DNA of 64,000 nucleotides from an uncultured Paracoccaceae bacterium (lineage in GTDB: Bacteria > Pseudomonadota > Alphaproteobacteria > Rhodobacterales > Rhodobacteraceae): contig CALICM010000005.1 in the NCBI GenBank assembly GCA_938049225.1, positions 1 through 64,000 of the forward strand. The letters run 5' to 3'. Of this stretch, positions 18,378-27,815 are shown in pieces. A program made the position numbers and the translations under genes. The notes beneath the pieces were generated by a model. The model had not been told where the DNA came from and ran no database searches. It saw nothing but the letters and a program-made list of their open reading frames with translations. The number at the start of each line of letters is the position of its first letter. Within the stretch, counting starts at the first letter, position 1.

Positions 18378-19808
18378 TCAAAGCCCCTTGGATTGATAAG
18401 CATGGGCGACACGGCCGATTGACACCAGATAGGCCGCGACCCGCAGATCCTCAACGTCTTGCCGCTGATGCCAGACCTCGCGCATCGCCTGATAGGCCCC
18501 ACGCATCGTGTCATCCAAACCGGATCGGACCAACTCCAACTCGCCCGCCCCCCGCAGGTACTTTGCCTTAAAGTCGTCAGACAGGGTCCATTTCACATCG
18601 GTGCTGGCGCTCAACCGCTCCAACTCGTTCACCAGGATCAGGTGCCGCGCCTCTTCCTGCCGGCGTTGCATGCGGCCAAAGCGGATGTGGCTCAGGTTTT
18701 TAACCCACTCAAAGTAGCTGACCGTCACACCACCCGCATTTGCATACATATCCGGGATGATCACGCAGCCCGCCTTGCGCAAAATCTCGTCAGCACCGGC
18801 GGTCACCGGACCGTTCGCGGCCTCGATGATCAGCGGCGCTTTGATGCGCGCCGCGTTGGTCATATTGATTACACCCTCAAGCGCGGCTGGGACCAAGATG
18901 TCGCAGGAATACTCAAGGACTTCCGCACCATTTTCGACAAAGGCGCCCCCCTCGAAACCGCGCACGCCGCCGGTCTCGGCGATATGCAGTTTCAGCAACT
19001 CTATGTTCAGACCTTGCTCGTTGATCGTTGCGCCGTCACGCTCGATGACACCGGTGACCAAGGCGCCATCCTCCTCGCTGAGGAACTTCGCCGCGTGATA
19101 TCCCACATTGCCCAGACCCTGAACAATGACCCGCTTGCCCTCAAGCGACCCGTCCAGCCCGGCCTTCTTCATATCCTCGGCATGCCGAAAGAATTCCTGC
19201 AGCGCATATTGCACGCCGCGCCCTGTAGCCTCGGTCCGGCCCTGAATACCACCGGCATGCGGTGGTTTGCCGGTCACACAGGCCGCTGAGTTAATGTCGG
19301 TGGTGTTCATGCGGCGAAACTGATCGGCGATCCACGCCATCTCGCGTTCGCCAGTCCCCATATCGGGCGCGGGCACGTTTTGTGCCGGATGGATGAGGTC
19401 GCGCTTGATCAACTCGTATGCAAAGCGTCGCGTGATCTGCTCTAATTCGTGCGGCTCCCACGCGCGGGGATCGACACAAAGCCCGCCTTTCGATCCGCCA
19501 AAGGGGGCCTCGACCAATGCACATTTGAACGTCATCAAAGCGGCCAGCGCCTCGACCTCGTCCTGGTTGACGGCCATCGCGTAACGGATCCCGCCCTTGA
19601 CCGGCTCCATATGCTCGGAATGGACCGAGCGGTAGCCGGTGAAAGTATGCAACTCGCCCCGCAGCCGGACCCCGAACCGCACCGTATAAGTCGCGTTACA
19701 GACCCGTATTTTCTCCTTCAATCCTGGCGGCAGTTCCATCATTGAAGCTGCCCGATTGAACATCATGTCAACCGATTGTCGGAAGGAGGGTTCATTGGCC
19801 GTGTGCAT
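18378..19808 (-). CDS. Glu/Leu/Phe/Val dehydrogenase (glutamate dehydrogenase)
   Basis: It reversibly deaminates glutamate to 2-oxoglutarate and ammonia with NAD(P). The 476-residue protein shows the substrate-site lysines in GGIRYA...MTFKCALVEAPFGGSKGGL (about residues 72-108), the conserved NVPAPDMGTGEREMAWIAD, and the nucleotide fold VIVQGLGNVGYHAAKFL (about 226). ANGPVTAGADEIL and YANAGGVTVSYFEWVKNL are also typical. The cofactor choice cannot be read with certainty. The start MHTANEPSFRQSV is the first ATG. It is transcribed alone. Confidence 0.93.
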   Translation of the reverse strand: MHTANEPSFRQSVDMMFNRAASMMELPPGLKEKIRVCNATYTVRFGVRLRGELHTFTGYRSVHSEHMEPVKGGIRYAMAVNQDEVEALAALMTFKCALVEAPFGGSKGGLCVDPRAWEPHELEQITRRFAYELIKRDLIHPAQNVPAPDMGTGEREMAWIADQFRRMNTTDINSAACVTGKPPHAGGIQGRTEATGRGVQYALQEFFRHAEDMKKAGLDGSLEGKRVIVQGLGNVGYHAAKFLSEEDGALVTGVIERDGATINEQGLNIELLKLHIAETGGVRGFEGGAFVENGAEVLEYSCDILVPAALEGVINMTNAARIKAPLIIEAANGPVTAGADEILRKAGCVIIPDMYANAGGVTVSYFEWVKNLSHIRFGRMQRRQEEARHLILVNELERLSASTDVKWTLSDDFKAKYLRGAGELELVRSGLDDTMRGAYQAMREVWHQRQDVEDLRVAAYLVSIGRVAHAYQSKGL

Positions 19809-19955
19809 GGGTTATCCCTTTATGCCGGTTTGCGTTTCGTCCCTGGGCGGCAACCTAAACCATCCATCCCAAGCTGAGAAGGACCGCCATGACCGGGCAC
19901 ATTGATCTTGCGCCCCCTCTAGAACGACACCGGTTGCCAAACCCCTAACGGGCCC

Positions 19956-22424
19956 TCAGGTCCCCCTTGGCTTGGCCCGGCGGGTGGGGGCGGCGGCCGA
20001 AGGGTCTTCGGGCCAGGGATGACGGGGATAACGCCCGCGCATGTCCTTGCGCACATCACTATAGCTGCTGCGCCAAAACCCCGGCAGGTCCGAGGTGGTC
20101 TGCACCGGCTTCCCGCCTGGGGACAGCAAGGTGAGTTGCAAAGGCAGCCCCGCGACCCGCGGGTGCGCGGTCAGGCCAAACATTTCCTGCAGTCGGATTT
20201 CAATCGCGGGGGCAGCCCCCGCATAGTCGATCCGGACCCGTGTTCCGGTGGGCGCTGTGAAACGTTCCGGCGCTTGAGTGTTCAAAAGCCGCTCACCCTG
20301 AGGGCCCAGATGCGCCTTGAGCGCAGGCATCAAATCCATTGCGCGCAGATCCTCGAACCGGGTGATCCCGGGCAGGAACGGGGCCAGCCAATCGTCCAGG
20401 GCGGCCAGCAGAGCCTCTTCGGACAAATCCACGACGTCGCCGCCCGCCTGCCGCACCCAAGCTGCCCGGGCGCAAAGCGCGCGCGCGGCAGCTGTCCAAT
20501 TCAGGGCGATGACCCCCAGGTCGCGGACCCCGTCCAACAGTGCCGGGACCAGCGCATCGGGCGGTGCATTTGTCCAACGTCGCGACGCCAGAACCAGGGC
20601 CCCAAACCGCTCTTCTATCACCGCCTCGACCCGTCGATGACGCGCGGACCAATGGCAGAGGCGCTGGGTCTCGATCTTGTCGGGAAAGGCGTCCCGAACC
20701 TCGGCTTCGGTCAGGGGCAAGGCCGCACGGATTCGCGCCTCACGCCGCGCCCCATCCAGATCCACCGCCACCAGCAGCCGCGCGTTTGCCATCGGATCTT
20801 CGTCCGCCAGGATCGCCCCCGCACCGCCCGACAAGACATAGCGCGGCGCGCTTCCAGGCCTGCGCAAAGCAATCCGATCGGGGAACGCCTGTGCCGCCAT
20901 CAATCCTGGGCTCATCCCAGGTGTGCCCCGGGGCGCGAGCTTGCGCAACCGCTTGGCCACGTCACGCACCGCGCTGGCCGCTGCCCGATCCAGATCGCCG
21001 CCCTGCCCCTCCAGCGCGCGCAAGGCCAGGGTCAGATCCGCCCGCGCGGGACCGCGCAGCGGCGGCGGCCCCCCTTCGATCACAGCCGCGAGCGTCGCGG
21101 CCGCGGGCCCGGCCGCCAACAACATGCGCGCCAACCGCGGATGCACCGGCAAACGCGCCATCTCGCGCCCCAGATCGGTTAAGCGCCCCGAGGGATCCAG
21201 GGCGCCTAGCCTGGCCAGCAGGTCCCGTGCAGCGGCAAAGCCGCCCGCGTTTGGCGGCGTCACAAAGGCCAAACCGTTCGGCTCAGCCGCGCCCCAAACC
21301 GCCAGTTCCAAGGCCAATGGGACCAAATCGGCCACCTCAATCTCGGCCGGCGCAAATGCGCCCAGCGCCCCTTCCTCGCCTTTGCTCCACATCCGGTGAC
21401 ACACGCCGGGGGCCACCCGCCCCGCCCGGCCCCGGCGCTGTGCCGCCTCGGCGCGACTGACCCTTTCGGTGACCAAGCGCGACATGCCACGCGCTGGGTC
21501 ATGGCGCGCCCGCCGCGACCGTCCTGCGTCCACGACCACCCGTACCCCCGGCAATGTCAGCGAGGTCTCGGCAATCGCTGTTGCCAGCACCACGTGCCGC
21601 AGCCCCTGTGCAGCGGGGGCGAGGGCCGCCTGTTGCGCTTTGAACGGCAAACGCCCATGCAGCGGCAGGATATGCGCCCGCAACCCCTCGGGCCCGCCCA
21701 GGTTTGCATCTGTCAGCCGCGACATCACTTGCGCGATCTCGCCCGCACCCGGCAGAAACACCAAGATATCCCCCGGCACCTCGGCGGCCGCCCGGGTCAC
21801 CAGATCGGCCATCGCACCCAAAAATTTCGGGCCCCGCCCAAAGCCGGGCCCCAAGGGGCGATCCAACCAACGCGTCTCGACCTCAAAGGCCTGCCCCTCG
21901 GCGGTAATCACCGGCACATCGCCCATCAGCGCGGCCACCGGGCCCGCGTCCAAGGTCGCCGACATCACCAGCAGGGCCAGATCTGGCCGCAGGGCGCCGC
22001 GCACCTCGAGGCACAGCGCCAGGCCCAGATCCGCTTGCAGCGCCCGCTCGTGAAACTCATCGAAGATTACGCAGCCCACACCCGGCAGTTCGGGGTTCGA
22101 CTGCAGCATCCGTACCAGGATACCATCCGTCACCACTTCGATCTTACGCCCTGGGACCGCCGCCCCGCGCATCCGGTAGCCAACCGCCCCACCGGGGGTT
22201 TCACCCAATTGCTGTGCGAGACGCGCCGCCGCCGCACGGGCGGCGACCCGGCGCGGCTCGAGCATCAAAATCTTACCTTGGATACCCCCCGCATCCAGCA
22301 GCGCCAGTGGCACGCCGGTCGTCTTGCCCGCGCCGGGCGGCGCTTGCAGTACAGCCATTCCGGGATCGCACAGCGCCGCGATCACCTCCGCCAAAACCGC
22401 TTTAATGGGCAGAGGGTCTGCCAC
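19956..22424 (-). CDS. hrpB: ATP-dependent helicase HrpB
   Basis: A DEAH-type superfamily-2 helicase of 822 residues, the standard HrpB length. Motif I is APPGAGKTTGVPLALL (about residue 28), motif II DEFHER (about 120), motif III SATLD (about 155), and motif VI QRRGRAGRVAPG (about 332). The HrpB C-terminal domain follows (IEIRLQEMFGLTAHPRVAG...PVQTTSDLPGFWRSSYSDVRKDMRGRYPRHPWPEDP). It starts at a GTG. The cellular role of HrpB is poorly known. It follows recN by five bases and may share its transcript. Confidence 0.94.
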   Translation of the reverse strand: MADPLPIKAVLAEVIAALCDPGMAVLQAPPGAGKTTGVPLALLDAGGIQGKILMLEPRRVAARAAAARLAQQLGETPGGAVGYRMRGAAVPGRKIEVVTDGILVRMLQSNPELPGVGCVIFDEFHERALQADLGLALCLEVRGALRPDLALLVMSATLDAGPVAALMGDVPVITAEGQAFEVETRWLDRPLGPGFGRGPKFLGAMADLVTRAAAEVPGDILVFLPGAGEIAQVMSRLTDANLGGPEGLRAHILPLHGRLPFKAQQAALAPAAQGLRHVVLATAIAETSLTLPGVRVVVDAGRSRRARHDPARGMSRLVTERVSRAEAAQRRGRAGRVAPGVCHRMWSKGEEGALGAFAPAEIEVADLVPLALELAVWGAAEPNGLAFVTPPNAGGFAAARDLLARLGALDPSGRLTDLGREMARLPVHPRLARMLLAAGPAAATLAAVIEGGPPPLRGPARADLTLALRALEGQGGDLDRAAASAVRDVAKRLRKLAPRGTPGMSPGLMAAQAFPDRIALRRPGSAPRYVLSGGAGAILADEDPMANARLLVAVDLDGARREARIRAALPLTEAEVRDAFPDKIETQRLCHWSARHRRVEAVIEERFGALVLASRRWTNAPPDALVPALLDGVRDLGVIALNWTAAARALCARAAWVRQAGGDVVDLSEEALLAALDDWLAPFLPGITRFEDLRAMDLMPALKAHLGPQGERLLNTQAPERFTAPTGTRVRIDYAGAAPAIEIRLQEMFGLTAHPRVAGLPLQLTLLSPGGKPVQTTSDLPGFWRSSYSDVRKDMRGRYPRHPWPEDPSAAAPTRRAKPRGT

Positions 22425-22429
22425 GCGCC

Positions 22430-24079
22430 TTATGCCCCCAACAGCGCCCGGGCCGCCGAGCGGGCTTGATCGGTGATGACATCCCCGGCCAGCATGCGCG
22501 CGATCTCGTCGACGCGGGCAACGGCATCAAGCGGCGCCACATGGGTACGCGTCCGCGCGCCCTCGACCGCTTTGGCAACCTGAAAATGGTGCGCACCCAA
22601 AGCGGCCACTTGCGGCGAATGCGTGACCACAAGAACCTGCGCACCGCTTGCCACCTGTGCCAACCGCCGCCCGACGGCATCGGCCGTCGCGCCGCCGACA
22701 CCGCGATCGATCTCGTCAAAGATCATCGTCAGGCCGCTGGCCCGGCCGGTCAAACACACCTTCAGCGCCAACAGAAACCGCGACAGCTCGCCGCCCGAGG
22801 CGATCCGCCCCAATGGCCCTGCCGGGGCGCCGGGATTGGTGGCCACCGTGAAGGTCACCGCGTCCCGCCCCTCGGGACCCGGCTCGGCATCCGTGACGCG
22901 GGTTTCGAACACGGCCCGCTCAAGTTTCAACGGCGCGAGTTCCCGCGCCATCGCCTGGTCCAGGCGTTTAGCCGACGAACGTCGCGCGGCGGTCAATGCA
23001 CTGGCAGCCGTATCGAAAGCCGCTTCCGCGTCACGCTCGACCTGTGTCAGCCGCGCGACCTCGGCATCGCCACCATCGATCGCAGCCAACCGCTTGGACA
23101 AATCCCCCGCCAGATCCGCTAGTTCGTCAGGCTGCACCGAATGCTTTCGGGCCAATGCGCGGATCGCGAACAGACGCTCCTCAAGATGTTCCAGGGCCAT
23201 CGGATCCGCATCCAGATTTCGCAAAACCTCCTCGGTCGCGGCTTGCGCTTCGCCCAGTTCGATCATCGCCCGGCCCAAGGCCGCCAGCGGCGCCTCCAAC
23301 GCGCCTTCGGCCCGGTCGGCGACGACCTCAAGCCAGCGCATGGCCTCGGCCAATCGGCCCTCGGCCCCTTCGCCCCCCATGACCTGCACCGCGCGCGCCA
23401 CATCATCGCGGATCTTCTCGGCCATCTGCATCTGTCGCCGTTGGGTGTCCAACCGGGCATCTTCGCCAGGCTTTGGCGTCAGGATTGTCAGTTCGTCCAC
23501 CGCATGGCGCAAAAACTCGGTGTCGCGCGCGGCTTCGGCCAGCAGCGTCTCGGCCTCGGCCCTTGCTTTGCGCGCCGCGGACAGGTCGCGCCAAGCCTGC
23601 TGAGTGGCCGACCGCCCCGCCCCCATAGCACCGAACTCGTCCAGCAACGCCCGATGGGCTTTGCTGTCGAGCAACCCCCGGTCGTCCTGCTGCCCGTGTA
23701 ATTCCACCAATGTCGCCGACAGGGCCCGCAGCACCTCGCCCGAGGCGCGCCGGTCGTTCACAAACCCCCGCTTGCGCCCATCTGCGCTGTTGATCCGCCG
23801 CAACACCAATTGGTCCTCGACCGGCAAACCCGCCTCGGCCAGCACGTCCAAAGCACTATGGCCGGGTGCCAGCTCAAACACCGCCGTTACCTCGCCCTCG
23901 GACGCCCCCTGCCGCACGATATCCGCGCGGCCGCGCCAGCCCAGCACGAACCCCAAACTGTCCAACAAAATGGATTTACCCGCCCCCGTTTCGCCCGTGA
24001 GGACGTTCAGGCCGGGGTGAAACTCCAGATCCAACGCCTCGATCAAAAGAACGTCGCGAATACTCAGATCCGTCAGCAC
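22430..24079 (-). CDS. recN: DNA repair protein RecN
   Basis: An SMC-like ATPase that acts at double-strand breaks. The N-terminal Walker A is TGETGAGKSILLDSLGFVLGWRG (about residue 30). A long coiled-coil middle (about 160-370) follows, and the C-terminal ABC signature and Walker B lie in ASGGELSRFLLALK and LTMIFDEIDRGVGGATADAVGRRL. At 549 residues it is full length. It starts at GTG 24079, 18 bases after bamD; the lpxC-bamD-recN order is common in this family of bacteria. Confidence 0.95.
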   Translation of the reverse strand: MLTDLSIRDVLLIEALDLEFHPGLNVLTGETGAGKSILLDSLGFVLGWRGRADIVRQGASEGEVTAVFELAPGHSALDVLAEAGLPVEDQLVLRRINSADGRKRGFVNDRRASGEVLRALSATLVELHGQQDDRGLLDSKAHRALLDEFGAMGAGRSATQQAWRDLSAARKARAEAETLLAEAARDTEFLRHAVDELTILTPKPGEDARLDTQRRQMQMAEKIRDDVARAVQVMGGEGAEGRLAEAMRWLEVVADRAEGALEAPLAALGRAMIELGEAQAATEEVLRNLDADPMALEHLEERLFAIRALARKHSVQPDELADLAGDLSKRLAAIDGGDAEVARLTQVERDAEAAFDTAASALTAARRSSAKRLDQAMARELAPLKLERAVFETRVTDAEPGPEGRDAVTFTVATNPGAPAGPLGRIASGGELSRFLLALKVCLTGRASGLTMIFDEIDRGVGGATADAVGRRLAQVASGAQVLVVTHSPQVAALGAHHFQVAKAVEGARTRTHVAPLDAVARVDEIARMLAGDVITDQARSAARALLGA

Positions 24080-24097
24080 GTCAGCCGCGCCTGTGGC

Positions 24098-24916
24098 TCA
24101 CAACCACTTGCCCTGGATCACTTGCCGGTAAATGCGGTTCAACCAGCCACCCCCGGTGTTGCGCGCTTCTAGCCCTTGTTGGGTGAGCAGCGCATAGCTG
24201 TCTTCGTACCACTCGGTCCCCTGATAATTGTAACCCAGAATGGCCCCGGCAGTCTGCGCATCATCCGTAAGCCCCAGCGAGAGGTAACTTTCCACCAAGC
24301 GGTGCAATGCTTCGGGCGTGTGCTGCGAGGTCTGGAACTCTTGCACCACCGCGCGGAACCGATTGATCGCCGCAGGGTAATGCCCGCGCTTAAGGTAATA
24401 GCGCCCGATCTCCATCTCTTTGCCGGCCAGATGGTCCAGCGCCAGATCGAACTTCAGTTCCGCTGATTTGGTATATTGGCTGTCGGGATAACGCTCGATC
24501 GTTTCGCGCAGTGCTTGCAACGCGTCAAACGTCACACTTTGGTCCCGGCCCACATCGACGATCTGGTCGTAATAGCTGAGCGCGATCAGGTACTGTGCAT
24601 AGGCCGCGTCCTGATCCGCCGGATAAAAATCGAGGTAGCGCTCAGCAGCCGCGCGCGAGCGGTCGAACAGGTTTGCATCGTAGTACGCGAAGGCGGACAT
24701 GATGACCGACCGTTTCGCCCACTCAGAATAGGGATAGAGCCGCTCGACTTCGTCAAACAGTCCGGCCGCGCGGAGCGAAGCCCCTTTATCCAACTCCCGC
24801 TCGGCGGAAAGGAACAGATCCTGGGCCGAGCGGCTTTCGACCTCAACTTCACCCTCGCCGCGACCACAGGCGGTCAGACCAAGCATGCAAATCAGTACGA
24901 TTCCCAGACGGCGCAT
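24098..24916 (-). CDS. bamD: Outer membrane assembly lipoprotein BamD
   Basis: BamD is the essential lipoprotein of the BAM complex, which inserts beta-barrel proteins into the outer membrane. The start is set at MRRLGIVLICMLGLTACGRG: GAGGGA lies just upstream and this gives a proper lipoprotein signal with lipobox LTAC. The ORF-track start adds 27 residues. The body (272 residues in all) is made of TPR-like helices (DLFLSAERELDKGASLRAAGLFDEVERLYPYSEWAKRSVIMSAFAYYD..., YLIALSYYDQI). Confidence 0.93.
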   Translation of the reverse strand: MRRLGIVLICMLGLTACGRGEGEVEVESRSAQDLFLSAERELDKGASLRAAGLFDEVERLYPYSEWAKRSVIMSAFAYYDANLFDRSRAAAERYLDFYPADQDAAYAQYLIALSYYDQIVDVGRDQSVTFDALQALRETIERYPDSQYTKSAELKFDLALDHLAGKEMEIGRYYLKRGHYPAAINRFRAVVQEFQTSQHTPEALHRLVESYLSLGLTDDAQTAGAILGYNYQGTEWYEDSYALLTQQGLEARNTGGGWLNRIYRQVIQGKWL

Positions 24917-25023
24917 GACGTCCCTCTTTTCACATATACTCAATACTAGGTGATCTAGCACATCTGTGAAACCGGGAAAAAGGGGACGTGGGGTCAAAAG
25001 ACCGGCGCCCTGAAGGCAGTGTG

Positions 25024-25944
25024 TCAGCCCACCGCCGCCAGATCAGCCTCGACCAGACCAAAGCCAGGCAAACGCCGGGCTTGATCGTCGTCACACACCA
25101 CCAACTCGACCGCCCCAGGGGTGGCAAACAGCTTGCGCAAGAGTTGGTTCGTGGGCCCGTGCCCGGCCCGCAAACCAGTATAGGCCCCGAGGATCGGCGC
25201 ACCCGCCAGAGCCAAATCGCCCAAGGCGTCCAGCATCTTATGGCGCACACATTCGTCCGCCCTGCGAAAGCCCTCAGGGTTCAGCACGTCGTCGCCATCG
25301 ACAACGACCGCATTGTCCAGCGTGCCACCCAACGCCAGGCCGCGCGATTGCATATAATCCACCTCGGCCCGGCGGCAGAAGGTCCGGCAGTCGCTCAACT
25401 CACGGACGAAACAGCCATTTGCCATGTCCAGTTTGCGCATTTGACGGCCAATCGCAGCATCGGGGAAGTCGATCTCGAAGGCGATCGTAATGCCGTCACA
25501 GGGTTCGATCCGTGCGGTGGCATCGCCCACGGTAATCTCGACCGGCTTGACCACGCGCCAAACCGCAACCGGCGTATCCGTCTCGTACAATCCCGCCGCC
25601 GTGATATCCCGCACGAAACGCCGCGCGCTGCCATCCATGATCGGCACTTCGGGCCCGTCGATGTCGATCAGCACATTGTGCAAACCACAGCCAGCAATCG
25701 CAGCCATCAGATGCTCAACGGTCGACACGGTCACGCCCGCCGCATTCGACAGTGTGGTATTCAGCATCGTATCGGCAACGTTTTTAAAGGTTGCTGGGAC
25801 AAAAGCATCCCGATCCGTCACGTCGACCCGGCGAAAACGAATACCATGATTTGCCGCCGCGGGGCGCAAAGTGATGCGTGCCGGCCGGCCCGAATGCAAT
25901 CCTGTGCCGACGAATTGCACGTCGCGTTTCAAAGTCGTCTGCAC
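25024..25944 (-). CDS. lpxC: UDP-3-O-acyl-N-acetylglucosamine deacetylase
   Basis: A zinc enzyme for the committed step of lipid A synthesis. Zinc and catalytic residues lie in TVSTVEHLMAAIAG (His), FRRADECVRHKMLDALGDL (His, Asp) and RAGHGPTNQLLR (His). I place the start at GTG 25944: AAGGAGG sits five bases upstream, and the protein then begins MQTTLKRDVQFVGTGLHSG as the family does (306 residues). The ATG 41 codons upstream in the ORF track would add an unrelated N-terminus. It sits between ftsZ and bamD. Confidence 0.95.
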   Translation of the reverse strand: MQTTLKRDVQFVGTGLHSGRPARITLRPAAANHGIRFRRVDVTDRDAFVPATFKNVADTMLNTTLSNAAGVTVSTVEHLMAAIAGCGLHNVLIDIDGPEVPIMDGSARRFVRDITAAGLYETDTPVAVWRVVKPVEITVGDATARIEPCDGITIAFEIDFPDAAIGRQMRKLDMANGCFVRELSDCRTFCRRAEVDYMQSRGLALGGTLDNAVVVDGDDVLNPEGFRRADECVRHKMLDALGDLALAGAPILGAYTGLRAGHGPTNQLLRKLFATPGAVELVVCDDDQARRLPGFGLVEADLAAVG

Positions 25945-26126
25945 GAGCCCCTCCTTCAGATCAGCCGCCAGCCCTTGACCGGTTGCGATCTGGCTGAAAT
26001 TTGACGCGCTGCACCAAACATCGAAATTTAGAGAAAAATACGCTTTGGGGGCCCAGTTATTCAACACAAAGATTATGTCACATTACTACAAGAGTAACAT
26101 AAGTCGCTGATTAACCATAAAATTTG

Positions 26127-26145
26127 AGCGCCCGAATCGGACGCC
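26127..26145 (-). terminator. Possible terminator after ftsZ
   Basis: A short GC-rich inverted repeat (minus strand GCGTCCGATTCGGGCGC) is followed by CAAATTTTATGG, about 35 bases past the ftsZ stop. It could end the dcw transcript before lpxC. The loop is tight and the T-stretch imperfect. Confidence 0.35.
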
Positions 26146-26177
26146 CTGTTCACGATAAGCGGAGCACCGCTTGAACG

Positions 26178-27674
26178 TCAGTTTGCCTGACGTCTGAGGA
26201 AAGCTGGGATCTCGTGACGGTCCCGCTCGTCATTTTGGCCGTTTTCCGCCGCTGTCAGGGGTGGGGATTGCCGCGGTGCGGCATCACGCTCGTCCCTGTG
26301 GCCCTGTCCGGTCATCCGGTGGATCAGACTGTTGATCGCAAATCGCGAGCCCTCCTCCACTGCCTGGGGCCGCGTCGGGCGCGGCGCAGGCGCTTGGGTT
26401 TCCGGCACGCGGTTCACCGCCGCCTGCAATCGGGCCAAGGCCTCGGGCGTGGGATCGCCGGGTTGACGCGGCTCGGCAGCACCTTCGGGCGCTTCAACCG
26501 ATTGATGTGCGACCGGCAACTCAGGCTGGGTGGGCTGCGGAACAACAGCGGGTGCCTCGGGCACTGTTTCACGCACGGCCTGAACATCAGCAAAACTGCG
26601 CGCCGCGATCTGTGGTTCAGGCGCGGCCTCGGGGGCAGCCTCGACCACCTTGGGCGCGGGGGCGGGCTCGGTACGGGTCTGCTCGACCGGCGGCTGGGAT
26701 TGCCCCTCCTGCAAATCAATGCCCGTGGCCACGACCGACACACGCATCCGGCCGCTCATCTCGGGATCCAGGGTGGAGCCGACAATGATGTTCGCCTCGG
26801 GATCCACCTCGCCACGGATCCGGTTCGCCGCCTCGTCCAACTCGAACAGTGTCAGATCGGGGCCACCGGTCACGTTGATCAAGACGCCCTGCGCGCCTTT
26901 CAGGCTGATCTCGTCCAGCAGCGGGTTGGCGATGGCCTTTTCGGCGGCATGCACCGCGCGATCCTCGCCTTCGGCCTCGCCGGTGCCCATCATCGCCTTA
27001 CCCATCTCGTCCATGACCGAGCGGATGTCGGCAAAGTCCAGATTGATGATCCCGGGCCGCACCATCAGGTCGGTCACACCTTTGACGCCCTGGTAGAGCA
27101 CGTCGTCCGCTAGGCTGAACGCCTCGGTAAATGTCGTTTTCTCGTTCGCCAGACGGAATAGGTTCTGGTTGGGGATCACGATCAGCGTGTCAACCACGCG
27201 CTGCAACTCGGCCACGCCTTCCTCGGCTTGGCGCATCCGGCGCCCACCTTCGAACTGAAACGGCTTGGTCACAACGCCAACGGTTAGCACGCCCATCTCG
27301 CGGGCCGCCCTTGCGATGATCGGCGCAGCACCCGTCCCGGTACCGCCACCCATTCCAGCGGTAATAAAGCACATATGAGCGCCGGCCAATTGATCCACAA
27401 TCGCCTCGATCGACTCTTCAGCGGCAGCCGAGCCAACGTCGGGGCGCGCGCCAGCGCCCAAACCTTGGGTCACCTGCACACCAAGCTGCAGCTTTTGCAC
27501 CGCTTGGTTTTGCGCCAGGGCTTGCGCGTCCGTGTTCGCCACCACGAACTCGGCCCCCTCAAGGTTTTTTTCGATCATGTTGTTCACGGCGTTTCCGCCA
27601 GCGCCACCCACACCGAACACAGTGATACGTGGACGCAGATCATGCTTCTCGGGCATGCTGAGAGTCAAAGCCAT
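26178..27674 (-). CDS. ftsZ: Cell division protein FtsZ
   Basis: The tubulin-like GTPase that forms the division ring. The GTP-binding site is seen in [16 protein letters not shown] and the tubulin signature [14 protein letters not shown] (about residues 105-118); the synergy loop is [11 protein letters not shown]. After the globular core (to about residue 320) comes a long Pro/Glu/Ala-rich linker of about 165 residues, then the conserved C-terminal peptide EIPAFLRRQ that binds FtsA and other partners. The 498-residue length is on the long side because of the linker, as in many alphaproteobacteria. It is last in the dcw cluster, with its own upstream gap (27675-27815). Confidence 0.97.
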   Translation of the reverse strand: MALTLSMPEKHDLRPRITVFGVGGAGGNAVNNMIEKNLEGAEFVVANTDAQALAQNQAVQKLQLGVQVTQGLGAGARPDVGSAAAEESIEAIVDQLAGAHMCFITAGMGGGTGTGAAPIIARAAREMGVLTVGVVTKPFQFEGGRRMRQAEEGVAELQRVVDTLIVIPNQNLFRLANEKTTFTEAFSLADDVLYQGVKGVTDLMVRPGIINLDFADIRSVMDEMGKAMMGTGEAEGEDRAVHAAEKAIANPLLDEISLKGAQGVLINVTGGPDLTLFELDEAANRIRGEVDPEANIIVGSTLDPEMSGRMRVSVVATGIDLQEGQSQPPVEQTRTEPAPAPKVVEAAPEAAPEPQIAARSFADVQAVRETVPEAPAVVPQPTQPELPVAHQSVEAPEGAAEPRQPGDPTPEALARLQAAVNRVPETQAPAPRPTRPQAVEEGSRFAINSLIHRMTGQGHRDERDAAPRQSPPLTAAENGQNDERDRHEIPAFLRRQAN

Positions 27675-27815
27675 TTTTATACCGCCTGTAATAGTGACCG
27701 CTTGATTAACCTACGGTTCTTTGCCGTTTCTGCTGATTCGCAAGGTAGCTCATCCGCCCGCTTACGTCACGGATTTTGTGCTGTTTATGGCACAGAACCG
27801 CTTATTTTGTGCCTG
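27675..27815 (-). promoter_or_regulatory. ftsA-ftsZ intergenic region, probable ftsZ promoter
   Basis: This 141-base gap is AT-richer than its surroundings and is the only long gap in the 3' part of the dcw cluster, so a separate ftsZ promoter is likely. It includes one GATTC (GANTC, the CcrM methylation target) at 27735-27739. GcrA-dependent control is therefore possible, but a single GANTC may be chance. Confidence 0.4.

Noticed and set aside
20019-22469. Several plus-strand ORFs of 300-390 codons opposite hrpB
   Set aside because: Arg/Pro/Gln-rich shadow translations of a very GC-rich gene; hrpB carries all helicase motifs.
27735-27739. GANTC site before ftsZ as proof of CcrM/GcrA control
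   Set aside because: A single GATTC is expected by chance every few hundred bases; kept only as a remark in the promoter entry.
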